64,000 nucleotides of DNA from Leucobacter sp. UCMA 4100 (GTDB lineage: Bacteria; Actinomycetota; Actinomycetes; Actinomycetales; Microbacteriaceae): positions 2,402,514 to 2,466,513 of the forward strand of contig NZ_JAFEUS010000002.1 of the NCBI RefSeq assembly GCF_027853335.1, written 5' to 3'. Under the pieces are notes generated by a model that worked only from the letters and a program-made list of their open reading frames with translations, did not search any database and was not told the DNA's origin. The position numbers and the translations under genes are program-made. Positions 43,378-52,273 of the stretch are shown here, piece after piece (position 1 is the first letter of the stretch; every line of letters begins with the position of its first letter).

Positions 43378-45450
43378 CTATTCTCTCGCCTTCGGTGCGG
43401 GGCTACCAGGCCACCACACCTTCTCGCCCACGATGCTGAACACCGCGGGCACGATGACGGTGCGCACGACGAGGGTGTCGATCACGACGCCGAGGCCCAC
43501 GATGAGGCCGAGCTGACCGAGCGTCACGAGCGGGAGCACGCCGAGGGCCGCAAACACCGCGGCAAGAACGATGCCAGCGCTCGTGATGACGCTGCCGGTA
43601 TGGGTGACGGCCTCGACCATCGCGTTTCTCGTGCCGAGTACCCCGGCCTCTGAGCGGGCGCGGTGTACGAGAAAGATCGTGTAGTCGATACCGAGCGCCA
43701 CGAGAAAGAGGAAGGAGAGGAGCGGTACCTGCAGGTCGAGCGCCTGTTGTTCGAAGAGCGTGCGACTGAGCCAGGCTCCCGCCCCCACCGCCGCGACCGC
43801 GCTCGCGATGTTGATGACGATGAGCAGGAGCGGAGCGACAAACGAACGCAGTAGCACGAGGAGCACCAAGAAACTGACGGCGAGAATGAGCGGTGCAATG
43901 ACGAGCAGATCTCGTGCGTTCCCGTCGCGCGCATCGACGTCGGTAGCCACGGCGCCGCCGACGAGCGCGTCTGCCTCTGGCACCGCGTGCACGGCTTCGC
44001 GCAGCTCACGAATCTGTTCGAGGCTCTCGGCGGTACCGGGAACGTGCTCGCTCGTGACCATGACCTTGACCATCCCGGCTTCGCTCGGCTCTCCCACCGG
44101 GTGAGCACGTACGATGCCGTCAACATTCGCAGCGGCCTCGACGACCTGCGGGGTGGTATCGGTCTTCGCGACAACCCAGATGGGCTGCGCTTCGCCAGCG
44201 GGAAAGTGTGCGCTGAGCGTTTCAAGCCCCTCGGCCGACTCAGACTGCACGCGAAACTTTTCGACCTGGTTGAGCCCGACGCTCGTTCCAAGAAGCCCCG
44301 TCGTCATGATGCCGAGCAGACCGAGCCCAGCGACAAGGCTCACCACAGGGCGACGACTCACCGTCGTAGCGATCCCCCGCCAAACATTGCGTTTCGCAGG
44401 CTCAGGCGAGCCGGGCGCAGCAGGGTGTGGCACGAATGGCCAGAAGATCTTGCGACCACTGAGCGAGAGGATGGGAGGGAGCAGAAAAAGCACGGCGCCG
44501 AGCGCGATCGCGAGACCCAGCGCCGACGAGATGCCGAGCCCCTGTGTGCCTGGAATAACCGCGAGCACGAGTGTGAGTAGCGACAGTACGACGGTGACAT
44601 TTGAGGCGAGGATCGCGGGCAGCGTCGCCCGCCAGGCTTCCTGCAGCGCGGTCCGGTGATGCTCGTGCCGCGTGAGTTCTTCGCGGTATCGAGAAATGAG
44701 CAGGAGCGCGTAGTTGGTGCCCGCGCCAAACACGAGCACGCTAATGATGCCCGCGTCAAACTGCAGATTCCAGGCGCTTCCCGCGGCCGCGGTCACACGA
44801 CCGGCCAAGCCATCGGCCAGGGCGACAACGACAAGCGGGATGAGCCAGAGTACTGGCGAACGGTAGGTCACGATGAGCAGCACCGCGACGATGATGATTG
44901 TGACGAGGAGGAGCGTGAAGTCGGCTCCGTCAAAGGCAGAGGCAATATCGGCGCCAAAGGCCGGCCCGCCAGTCACGAGCAGCGTCACCTCGTCTGGGGA
45001 AACGGGAGCGATGGCCTCGCGTATCGAGCCGATGGTCTCGGCCGTCTCAGCGTTCGAATCGCCCGTCGTGATGGGCACGATCATGAGGGCCGCTTCACCG
45101 TCAGCACTGGTGAGGGGCCCGGAGATCTCATCGGCCGCGTAAGGCTCAAGCGCCGGTGAGAGCAGTTCGATGCCTTCCAACTGCTCTTCGCTGAGGGAGT
45201 CTGCGCCGTTCGCGGTCGCGACAACCATAACGCTCTGACGGTCTGCGTTGTCGAACTCGGTGAGCAGCTCGGCGACCTTGGCCGACTCAGAGTCTTGAGC
45301 CGACGAGGCATTGAGCGATGGCGCCGTGCTCGAGCCGAATACGCCGAACAGTGCGATGAACACGCCGAGCATGACGGCGAGTGACAGCCACGATGCCCGC
45401 GGGGTTGCAATGAAGGCTGCGCGTCTGGCGCGCGGGGGAATGTTTTTCAT
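43378..45450 (-). CDS. MMPL/RND-family transporter
   Basis: 690 aa from ATG 45450 (a frame extends to 45486). Two similar halves, each with one helix, a large extracellular loop and five further helices: FGAGTNYALLLISRYREELTR in half one and ALGIDYTIFLVHRARSEAGV in half two carry the proton-relay Asp/Tyr motif. Actinobacterial MMPL proteins export lipids, siderophores or drugs. It heads a three-gene operon with the kinase and regulator, divergent from the second two-component system. Confidence 0.93.
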   Translation of the reverse strand: MKNIPPRARRAAFIATPRASWLSLAVMLGVFIALFGVFGSSTAPSLNASSAQDSESAKVAELLTEFDNADRQSVMVVATANGADSLSEEQLEGIELLSPALEPYAADEISGPLTSADGEAALMIVPITTGDSNAETAETIGSIREAIAPVSPDEVTLLVTGGPAFGADIASAFDGADFTLLLVTIIIVAVLLIVTYRSPVLWLIPLVVVALADGLAGRVTAAAGSAWNLQFDAGIISVLVFGAGTNYALLLISRYREELTRHEHHRTALQEAWRATLPAILASNVTVVLSLLTLVLAVIPGTQGLGISSALGLAIALGAVLFLLPPILSLSGRKIFWPFVPHPAAPGSPEPAKRNVWRGIATTVSRRPVVSLVAGLGLLGIMTTGLLGTSVGLNQVEKFRVQSESAEGLETLSAHFPAGEAQPIWVVAKTDTTPQVVEAAANVDGIVRAHPVGEPSEAGMVKVMVTSEHVPGTAESLEQIRELREAVHAVPEADALVGGAVATDVDARDGNARDLLVIAPLILAVSFLVLLVLLRSFVAPLLLIVINIASAVAAVGAGAWLSRTLFEQQALDLQVPLLSFLFLVALGIDYTIFLVHRARSEAGVLGTRNAMVEAVTHTGSVITSAGIVLAAVFAALGVLPLVTLGQLGLIVGLGVVIDTLVVRTVIVPAVFSIVGEKVWWPGSPAPKARE

Positions 45451-45557
45451 ACCTTCCACCTCACCAGCCGAGCGGCGATACCTCATCGGGGGTGCGGCGG
45501 GTTTTCATCTCACCCAAAAGGTTGAGACGGTCGCGGGTTGCTCGCGGCAGAACACGG

Positions 45558-45563
45558 TAACGT
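45558..45563 (+). promoter_or_regulatory. -10 element TAACGT for the second two-component operon
   Basis: TAACGT, 6 nt, then ATG 45570, no Shine-Dalgarno sequence; leaderless pattern. Confidence 0.35.
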
Positions 45564-45569
45564 ACCCGT

Positions 45570-46775
45570 ATGACCCGAGCCGAAAACGCGCACAAGGCAC
45601 CGCGTACCCGCATCGTTGACGCGCTCATCGCGTTGGTGCTCTGGGCCGTTTCGACGCTCTCACTGCTTGTTTTTGCTGACGGCGGGTTCTCGCTGCGAGC
45701 CATCGTGATCGTGGGAGGGCTCTCGGCGTTACTCACTCTTCCCGTGGCGTTTCGGCGAAGCCACACCGTCGCCTCGAGCACTTTGGTCGCGGCGCTCTTT
45801 CTCGTGCAGGCGGCTATCGGCTTCCCGCTACTGCCAGCAAACGTCTCGCTGCTCATCGTCGTGCACGCCCTCGCGTACTATGCACCGAGGTGGGCGAGCC
45901 TCGGCGGCCTCGGGCTTGCGTACCTCGGCGTCGTTATCGCCTTCTTCCGGTACGACTCGCTACTCTTCGTTAACGAGATGAACACACTCATGCGCGCCAT
46001 GGTTTGGCTGCTCACGGCAGCGCTCATCTCGGCGGCATGGCTGCTGGGCAACGTACAACGGTCGCGAGCAGCCCTCCTGCGTGAACTCACCGAGCGAGCG
46101 AGAAGGCTCGAGTATGAGCAGCAGCAGGAGCGGGCGCTCGCCGCAGCCGAGGAGCGTGCCCGCATCGCCCGCGAGATGCACGACATTGTTGCGCACTCGC
46201 TCTCGGTCATTGTGACGCAGGCAGACGGTGCGCGGTACGCCGCGGTGAGCGAGCCCGAGATCGCCCCGCAAACGCTCGGCACGATTGCCGCGACAGCGCG
46301 CGAATCGCTGCAAGAGATGCGGCGGTTGCTCGGAGTGCTGCGCCAGGACGAGGTCATGGCGATGGGCCCAGCGCCAGACCTTGCGACGCTTGACAGTCTT
46401 ATTGCCGAACTTGCAGCCTCGGGCCTCAGCGTGAGTCTCACGAAGGGAAGCGCGCGCAGCGCCCCGCACCGCTTGCCAAAGGGCGCCGAGCTCGCGGTGT
46501 ACCGTGTTGTTCAAGAGGCACTCACGAACGTGCTCAAGCATGCCGGACCAGGGGTGACCGCAGATGTCAGCCTCGGCTGGGAGCCCGCGGGCCTCCTCAT
46601 CGCGATCATTGACGATGGCCGTGGCGCTGGCGCAGACCCGACGCCCGAGGGCGGCGGTCACGGGATACGCGGCATGCAGGAGCGTGTGGCACTCTATGGT
46701 GGAAGCGTCGTCGCGCAGCCCCGTCTTGGCGGCGGATTTGCGGTGCACGCCTGGGTCCCTTTTGAAGAGCGGTAA
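45570..46775 (+). CDS. Membrane sensor histidine kinase, HisKA_3 type
   Basis: 401 aa. Four or five helices within the first ~160 residues, then EERARIAREMHDIVAHSLSVIV with the phosphoacceptor His, and the HATPase domain with IIDDGRGAGAD and GGHGIRGMQERVALYGG. It belongs to the DesK-like actinobacterial class that regulates ABC exporters. The response regulator follows 46 nt later, and a MacB-like exporter after that. Confidence 0.94.
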   Translation: MTRAENAHKAPRTRIVDALIALVLWAVSTLSLLVFADGGFSLRAIVIVGGLSALLTLPVAFRRSHTVASSTLVAALFLVQAAIGFPLLPANVSLLIVVHALAYYAPRWASLGGLGLAYLGVVIAFFRYDSLLFVNEMNTLMRAMVWLLTAALISAAWLLGNVQRSRAALLRELTERARRLEYEQQQERALAAAEERARIAREMHDIVAHSLSVIVTQADGARYAAVSEPEIAPQTLGTIAATARESLQEMRRLLGVLRQDEVMAMGPAPDLATLDSLIAELAASGLSVSLTKGSARSAPHRLPKGAELAVYRVVQEALTNVLKHAGPGVTADVSLGWEPAGLLIAIIDDGRGAGADPTPEGGGHGIRGMQERVALYGGSVVAQPRLGGGFAVHAWVPFEER

Positions 46776-46821
46776 CCCGACCGGCAGTGATGAGCAGCGA
46801 CGAGCAGTGAGGAAAACCGAG

Positions 46822-47547
46822 ATGAGCGACGGCAACACCGGGCAGGAGCGCACCCCCATTCGGGTTGCGCTCGTTGATGACCAGCAGCTCGTGCGCGGCG
46901 GCTTTCGCATGCTCATTCAGTCTCAGCCCGACCTCGAGGTTGTCGCAGAGGCCGCCGATGGCCGCGAAGCGCTCGAAATACTCTCGCGCGTGACGGCCGA
47001 CGTCGTGCTCATGGACGTTCGCATGCCGGAGGTCAACGGGATTGAGACGACATGGCAACTGCTCGAACGCGGCGAGGCCGCACCGAAGATCATCGTGCTC
47101 ACGACCTTCGATCTTGATGAGTACGTGCTTGACGCGATCCGCGCCGGGGCAAGCGGGTTTTTGCTCAAAGATGCCGCTCCAGAAGAGCTGCTCACCGCGA
47201 TTCGGCGGGTGCACCGCGGCGACGCGGTCATTTCGCCCGCCATGACGAGGCGGCTCTTGCGCCACGTGCAGCCGATGCTTGCAGCGCCACGGCAGGATGC
47301 TCCGGTGGGTGGTGAAAGGCAGGGCCGCGCCGCGCTGCAGGAGCAGCTCGCGAGCCTCACCCAGCGCGAAATCGAGGTGCTCAACCACATCGCGCAGGGG
47401 CTCTCGAACCAAGAGATTGCCGAGGCGCTTGTCATCTCTGAGCCAACGGTGAAAACGCACGTTGCGCACCTCTTGCAAAAGACCGCCTCGCGAGACCGGG
47501 TGCAGGCGGTCGTCTTCGCCTACGAGTCGGGTCTCGTCGTACCCTGA
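46822..47547 (+). CDS. NarL/LuxR-type response regulator (partner of ABC exporter)
   Basis: 241 aa from ATG 46822. Receiver domain: DDQQ acidic pair, phosphorylated Asp in VVLMDVRMPEVNG, LTTFD and Lys in GFLLKDAAPEE. A longer-than-usual linker rich in Gly/Gln precedes the LuxR HTH (LTQREIEVLNHIAQGLSNQEIAEALVISEPTVKTHVAHLLQK). It likely switches on the downstream ABC exporter; 165 nt separate the two. Confidence 0.94.
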   Translation: MSDGNTGQERTPIRVALVDDQQLVRGGFRMLIQSQPDLEVVAEAADGREALEILSRVTADVVLMDVRMPEVNGIETTWQLLERGEAAPKIIVLTTFDLDEYVLDAIRAGASGFLLKDAAPEELLTAIRRVHRGDAVISPAMTRRLLRHVQPMLAAPRQDAPVGGERQGRAALQEQLASLTQREIEVLNHIAQGLSNQEIAEALVISEPTVKTHVAHLLQKTASRDRVQAVVFAYESGLVVP

Positions 47548-47712
47548 CCCCACTCGGGGTTGCCGGTGGTACCAGGGTGCCGGGGTCGAGCGCGGCACTC
47601 ATCCCTGAGGATGATGCTGCGAAACACGGCCCCATAAAGTTCATCACTGCGGCCGAGAGACCCCGCTACCGCACTCGGCGAAACTGGAATCTGACACACT
47701 CAGGAGGATTCC

Positions 47713-48477
47713 ATGGCACATTTGCAGCCCACCACACTTCGAGAGAGCGCCCCGTACCCGGCGGTGCGAGCGCAGGGCCTCGCGAAGCACTATGGCGCGG
47801 GTGAAACCGCCGTTGAGGCTCTTCGCAGCCTCGACATCGAGTTTGCGTGGGGCGAGTTCAGCGCCATCATGGGGCCTTCTGGCTCGGGCAAGTCAACGCT
47901 CATGCACACGCTCGCCGGCCTTGACACCGCGTCGGGCGGCAAGGTCTTCATCGGCGGTAAAGAAATCACCGGGCTCAAAGATGCCGAGCTCACCGCGCTG
48001 CGCCGCGAGCACGTCGGCTTCGTGTTTCAGTCGTTTAACCTCGTGCCAACCCTCACCGCAGAGCAGAACATCCTGCTGCCGTCAGAACTCGCCGGCACGA
48101 GCGTTGACCGGGCATGGTTCTCGAACATCGTCTCGGTTTTGGGCCTCGAGGCCCGCCTCGCGCACAAGCCGTCAGAACTTTCGGGCGGCCAGCAACAGCG
48201 TGTAGCCATCGCGCGAGCTCTGCTCCAGAGACCCGACGTGATCTTCGCCGATGAGCCCACGGGCAACCTTGACTCACGCTCGGGCGCCGAGGTGCTCGCG
48301 CTGCTTCGCCGCAGCGCGCGTGAGATGGGCCAGACCATCATCATGGTCACGCACGATCCGCTCGCCGCATCGTATGCCGACCGCGTGATTCTCATTGCCG
48401 ACGGTGCAATCGCGGGGGAGCGCTGCGAGGCCAGCCCCGACGAGATTCTCGCCGCGCTCGGAAGTCTGGGGGCGTAA
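47713..48477 (+). CDS. MacB/LolD-type ABC exporter ATPase
   Basis: 254 aa, ATG 47713 after AGGAGG. Walker A GPSGSGKST, Q-loop VFQSFNLVPTLTAEQN, signature LSGGQQQRVAIARAL, Walker B VIFADEPTGNLDS, His switch VTHDPLAA: the fingerprint of the type VII (MacB/FtsE/LolD) ABC class. It works with the FtsX-type permease 3 nt downstream. Together with the kinase and regulator it resembles peptide-antibiotic sensing and resistance modules. Confidence 0.95.
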   Translation: MAHLQPTTLRESAPYPAVRAQGLAKHYGAGETAVEALRSLDIEFAWGEFSAIMGPSGSGKSTLMHTLAGLDTASGGKVFIGGKEITGLKDAELTALRREHVGFVFQSFNLVPTLTAEQNILLPSELAGTSVDRAWFSNIVSVLGLEARLAHKPSELSGGQQQRVAIARALLQRPDVIFADEPTGNLDSRSGAEVLALLRRSAREMGQTIIMVTHDPLAASYADRVILIADGAIAGERCEASPDEILAALGSLGA

Positions 48478-48480
48478 CCG

Positions 48481-51087
48481 ATGAAACTCGTTACCCTCGC
48501 GGGCCTTAAAGCCCACTGGTCGCGGCTCGTCGCCGTTGGTGTTGCGGTCATTCTCGCCGTGGCATTCATGGCCGCAACGTTGCTGCTTGACGCGTCGTCG
48601 AAAGCAACACTGAAAAGCACGGTCGGTGCATCGTATGCTACCGCCGACGTCGTGGTCGAAAATACGACGCAAGATGGCATGGGGTTTTCGCTCTCTGCAG
48701 ACATCGTTGATACCGTGACGCAAACGCCCGGGGTCGAACTCGCGGCAGGGTACGTCGAGACGATGGTTGCCATCGAGAGCGACGCGAGCGAAGTGCCTAC
48801 GGCAATGCTCCGAGAGCGGTTACCGGAGAAGTTAGAACCTGGTGAGGTCTCGGATGGGAGGCTGCCCGAGCACGCTGGAGAGGTCGCGATCGATGCAGAC
48901 TCTCTGAAACGTCTCGGCGTGGGCTTGGGCGATGAACTGCGGGTGAAGGTCGAAACCTATGGTGATGACGGAGCGGCGACCATATCGCGCTACCCGCTCG
49001 CAATCGTAGGCATCACGAAGCCGTCACAGAACCCGGCACCTGCGGGGCTTGTGAACCTCATCGCGACCTCCGATGGCGTCGAAGCGACGGTCGGCGTGAC
49101 AGCCCCTCAGCGGGTGCTCGTGCTGCTCGACGAAACAACGACGAAGGCAGAGTTTGCCGCTGCGCTCGGGCAGCTCGAAGTGCCAACCTTCAGTGAAGAA
49201 GAGGGAGAAGAGCCCGAGACCGAATTCGTGTACCCTCGTGTCTCGACACCAGATGAGATGGTTGATCGATCCGTCAACAGCATGACCAATGACAGCGCCA
49301 TGCTGACCGCCGTGCTGCTCGCCTTCGCGGGCATCTCGCTCTTTGTGGCGGGCCTCGTGATCTCGAATACCTTCTCGGTGCTCGTCGCCCAGCGCTCGCG
49401 AGAACTCGCGCTCTTGCGCTGCGTCGGGGCTTCGTCGCGGCAGGTGCGCGGTGCGGTGCTCGTTGAGGCACTCGTCATGGCGGTCACCGCTTCGGTCATT
49501 GGAGTTGGCCTTGCTTTCGGGCTCATGTCGGGGCTTGTCTGGGCTGCCGGTGCCATGGGAATTGCCGGCGGAGTCGGGGTTTTTGCGTGGTCGTGGATCG
49601 CGGTCGTCGCTCCCATCATCGCTGGCGTGCTCGTCACACTCATCGCCGCCCAAGGCCCGGCCCGCGAGGCCACCCGTGTTGCGCCGCTCGAGGCGCTTCG
49701 CTCGCGAGAAGCAGAAACCGGCACTCGAAGGGGCAGTCGGGTTCGCCTCACTCTCGGCTTGCTACTTGCCCTCGCGGGGCTCGCCGTGGTGATCGTTGGT
49801 ATGCGCTTTGATGACCCGATGATGTCGCTCGGAGCGGTACTTACCGGATCGGCTGTGAGTGCTGTGGGGCTCCTGATGCTTATTGTGTTCATCGTGCCGC
49901 CCATCGCGCAGTTGCTCGGGCGCATCTTCTTTTCGAGGGGTGTTCCTGGCAAACTCGCCGCCGCCAACTCGGTGCGCAACCCGAAGCGCACCGCCGCGAC
50001 CGCGAGCGCGCTGCTCGTAGGGGTCACTCTCGTTGCGACCGTCTACACCGGGGCCGAGGTTGCTCGCACCACGCTCTCTGCCGAGCTTGAAAACTCCTTT
50101 CCCGTCGACCTCGTCGTGGTGTCATACCCGCAGGATCTTCCGGGCGTCGAACTACGAGAAGACGGTGAGGCGCAGGGTGAGGCCGAAAAACAGAATGCCG
50201 AGGAATCGTTCGGCGAGGTCGTGAAGCACCTCTCTGCGGCGAGCGGGGTCACCCGCGTCACCCAAGCACAGGTTCAGAGCCTGGGCGAGGGGAGTACGCC
50301 ACCGTTGCTTGAGCTTTGGGGTATCGACAGCGAATCATTTTCGCTTGTGACGCGAGACAAGAAAGCGGTGCTCAAAGCAGGCGAGGCACTCATAGGGTCA
50401 GAGGTTGAATCGCCAACGGTCGATCTTGTTGGGCCCGAAACTGAGGTCACCGTTCCCGCGTCACGTGGCGGAGCGCCAAGCTCGACCGCGGTCGTGACGC
50501 CGGAGCTCTTTGCCAAGATCGCGGGCGACGGATTATCTGAACGTCTCGCTGCCCTCATCACCATCGAAGACGGACTCACGAATGAGCAACTCGTGCAGTT
50601 GCGCGATGAGCTGTCGCACATCGAGGGAGTGAGCTACGTCGAGGGCGAGGTTTTCGAACGCCTCATGTACGATTCGATCATCACGACGCTCCTGCTCATC
50701 GTGACTGGGCTACTCGCCGTCGCCGTCATCATCGCGGTGATTGGCATTGGCAATACCCTCTCGCTCTCGGTGCTTGAGCGAACCCGTGAGAACGCGCTCT
50801 TGCGGGCACTCGGGCTCACGAAGGGGCAGCTCAAGGGCATGCTCGCGATCGAAGCGCTCATCACCGCCTTCGCCGCATCAGTGCTCGGGGTGCTGCTCGG
50901 TGTCGGGTACGGCTTTGCCGGGGCAACGGCGGTTCTTTCGCCGTTCGGGCACGTCGAGTACGTGGTGCCCTGGGTTGCGATCGCCGTGATCGTGGTCGCA
51001 GCGCTGCTCGCGGGTCTTGCCGCCTCGGTACTGCCGGCGAGGCGAGCGGTTCGGCTCTCGCCCGTCGAAGGGCTTGCGGTCGTTTAG
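48481..51087 (+). CDS. FtsX-family ABC permease
   Basis: 868 aa. An N-terminal helix, a ~200-residue extracellular domain, a first FtsX block (VLLAFAGISLFVAGLVISNTFSVLVAQRSRELALLRCVGASSRQVRG ...), a linker with two further helices, a second extracellular domain, and a second FtsX block (VIGIGNTLSLSVLERTRENALLRALGLTKGQLKG) near the C-terminus. These permeases act by mechanotransmission, moving or freeing substrates outside the membrane. It starts 3 nt after the ATPase stop. Confidence 0.95.
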   Translation: MKLVTLAGLKAHWSRLVAVGVAVILAVAFMAATLLLDASSKATLKSTVGASYATADVVVENTTQDGMGFSLSADIVDTVTQTPGVELAAGYVETMVAIESDASEVPTAMLRERLPEKLEPGEVSDGRLPEHAGEVAIDADSLKRLGVGLGDELRVKVETYGDDGAATISRYPLAIVGITKPSQNPAPAGLVNLIATSDGVEATVGVTAPQRVLVLLDETTTKAEFAAALGQLEVPTFSEEEGEEPETEFVYPRVSTPDEMVDRSVNSMTNDSAMLTAVLLAFAGISLFVAGLVISNTFSVLVAQRSRELALLRCVGASSRQVRGAVLVEALVMAVTASVIGVGLAFGLMSGLVWAAGAMGIAGGVGVFAWSWIAVVAPIIAGVLVTLIAAQGPAREATRVAPLEALRSREAETGTRRGSRVRLTLGLLLALAGLAVVIVGMRFDDPMMSLGAVLTGSAVSAVGLLMLIVFIVPPIAQLLGRIFFSRGVPGKLAAANSVRNPKRTAATASALLVGVTLVATVYTGAEVARTTLSAELENSFPVDLVVVSYPQDLPGVELREDGEAQGEAEKQNAEESFGEVVKHLSAASGVTRVTQAQVQSLGEGSTPPLLELWGIDSESFSLVTRDKKAVLKAGEALIGSEVESPTVDLVGPETEVTVPASRGGAPSSTAVVTPELFAKIAGDGLSERLAALITIEDGLTNEQLVQLRDELSHIEGVSYVEGEVFERLMYDSIITTLLLIVTGLLAVAVIIAVIGIGNTLSLSVLERTRENALLRALGLTKGQLKGMLAIEALITAFAASVLGVLLGVGYGFAGATAVLSPFGHVEYVVPWVAIAVIVVAALLAGLAASVLPARRAVRLSPVEGLAVV

Positions 51088-51103
51088 TAACACCCTGGAA
51101 CAG

Positions 51104-51138
51104 CGAGGGCCCGCACCGACTATCGGTACGGGCCCTCG
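51104..51138. terminator. Bidirectional terminator between the permease and the GlsB-like gene
   Basis: 16-bp arms (51104-51119 and 51123-51138) with a single mismatch and a 3-nt loop CTA. It lies between convergent genes and lacks a clear T-run. Confidence 0.65.
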
Positions 51139-51174
51139 TGCGTTCACGCGGGAACGCGTGAAACATTCACGTGG

Positions 51175-51441
51175 TTATGCGTCTTTCTTACGGCCTGTGA
51201 GCAGGCCCCAGATGAGCAAGACGACGATTGATCCGCCGATTGCGAGCGCCCAGCTTTGCAGTGACCAGAAGTTCTCGAGCGATGCATCAAAGATGATCGA
51301 CCCGAGCCAGCCGCCAACGACCGCTCCAATGACACCGAGCAGGAGGGTTGCGAACCAGCCGCCCCCGTTACGGCCAGGAAGAATCGCCTTCGCGATCGCT
51401 CCCGCGATGAGCCCCAGAATGATGAATGAGAAAAAGCCCAT
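51175..51441 (-). CDS. GlsB/YeaQ/YmgE-family stress membrane protein
   Basis: 88 aa from ATG 51441 after GAGAGGGG. The family start MGFFSFIILGLIAGAIAKAILPGRNGGGWFATLLLGVIGAVVGGWLG is intact, with three helices and a GRKKDA end. Members are stress-induced, function unknown. It stands alone. Confidence 0.92.
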   Translation of the reverse strand: MGFFSFIILGLIAGAIAKAILPGRNGGGWFATLLLGVIGAVVGGWLGSIIFDASLENFWSLQSWALAIGGSIVVLLIWGLLTGRKKDA

Positions 51442-51616
51442 GATGTTACCCCTCTCTTTCGCACACGGAATCCGCCTTGGGTCCCGTGTGTTTTAGTGTT
51501 TCGCAGCCCGGGGCGAATGGGTAGGGGGTAGCGCAAAATGTCATCGAAATGATGTAGTGTGCCCGCCTAGAACGGGGTATATTTCTCGAATACCGACGAA
51601 AAAGATCGCTCAGCGT

Positions 51617-52273
51617 CTAGATTTCGAGGCGGCCGACCGAAGCGATCGGCGCAACCTTACCGTCGGCCAGCTGGTACTGGCAGCCAACGATGCTGAGTGA
51701 GCCGTCGGCAACGGCATCGCTGATAATGCGCGAGCTGCGCATGAGCGCGTGAATGGTCTCGTCAAGGTGACGGCGGCCGACCGCGTCTGCGTCGATGAGC
51801 GAAGCGTCAACGTAGGGGGTTTCTTTGTGCTCGCTCAGCCACTCCTGCTGCACGGCGGGCTGAATGTGCTCGAGCTCGGCCTCGATCGCGGGCGAGAGCT
51901 TTGTGGGTGAAGCACTTGTCTGATCGATTGCTGCTGCGACCGCGCCGCACGAGCCGTGGGCGAGTACTACGATCACCGCGACACCGAGCACCGCGACGGC
52001 GTACTCCATCGTCGCGGTCGTGTTCGCATTGGCGATCTGGCCGATGTTGCGCACCACGAAGAGGTCACCGAGGCCGCAGTCGAAGAGAATCTCGGCGGCA
52101 ACTCGCGAGTCTGAACAGCCGAGAAAAGCCGCGTTCGGGGTTTGGCTACCCGTAATGGCGTGACGCCTGGCGGCATTCTGCTGCGGGTGCAGCAGCGATC
52201 CACTCATGAATCGTTCGTTGCCCTCGGCGAGTGCTTGCCAGGCTTCTTGCGGTGTTACTCGTGCGTGAGTCAT
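51617..52273 (-). CDS. Beta-class carbonic anhydrase
   Basis: 218 aa. Zinc ligands C53 (GCSDSR), H106 and C109 (AHGSCGA), with the D55-R57 dyad, all in place. It interconverts CO2 and bicarbonate. It has no signal peptide, so it is cytosolic. Its ATG overlaps the stop of the MFS transporter by 4 nt, so the two are translated together; supply or removal of bicarbonate linked to the imported acid is plausible. Confidence 0.94.
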   Translation of the reverse strand: MTHARVTPQEAWQALAEGNERFMSGSLLHPQQNAARRHAITGSQTPNAAFLGCSDSRVAAEILFDCGLGDLFVVRNIGQIANANTTATMEYAVAVLGVAVIVVLAHGSCGAVAAAIDQTSASPTKLSPAIEAELEHIQPAVQQEWLSEHKETPYVDASLIDADAVGRRHLDETIHALMRSSRIISDAVADGSLSIVGCQYQLADGKVAPIASVGRLEI

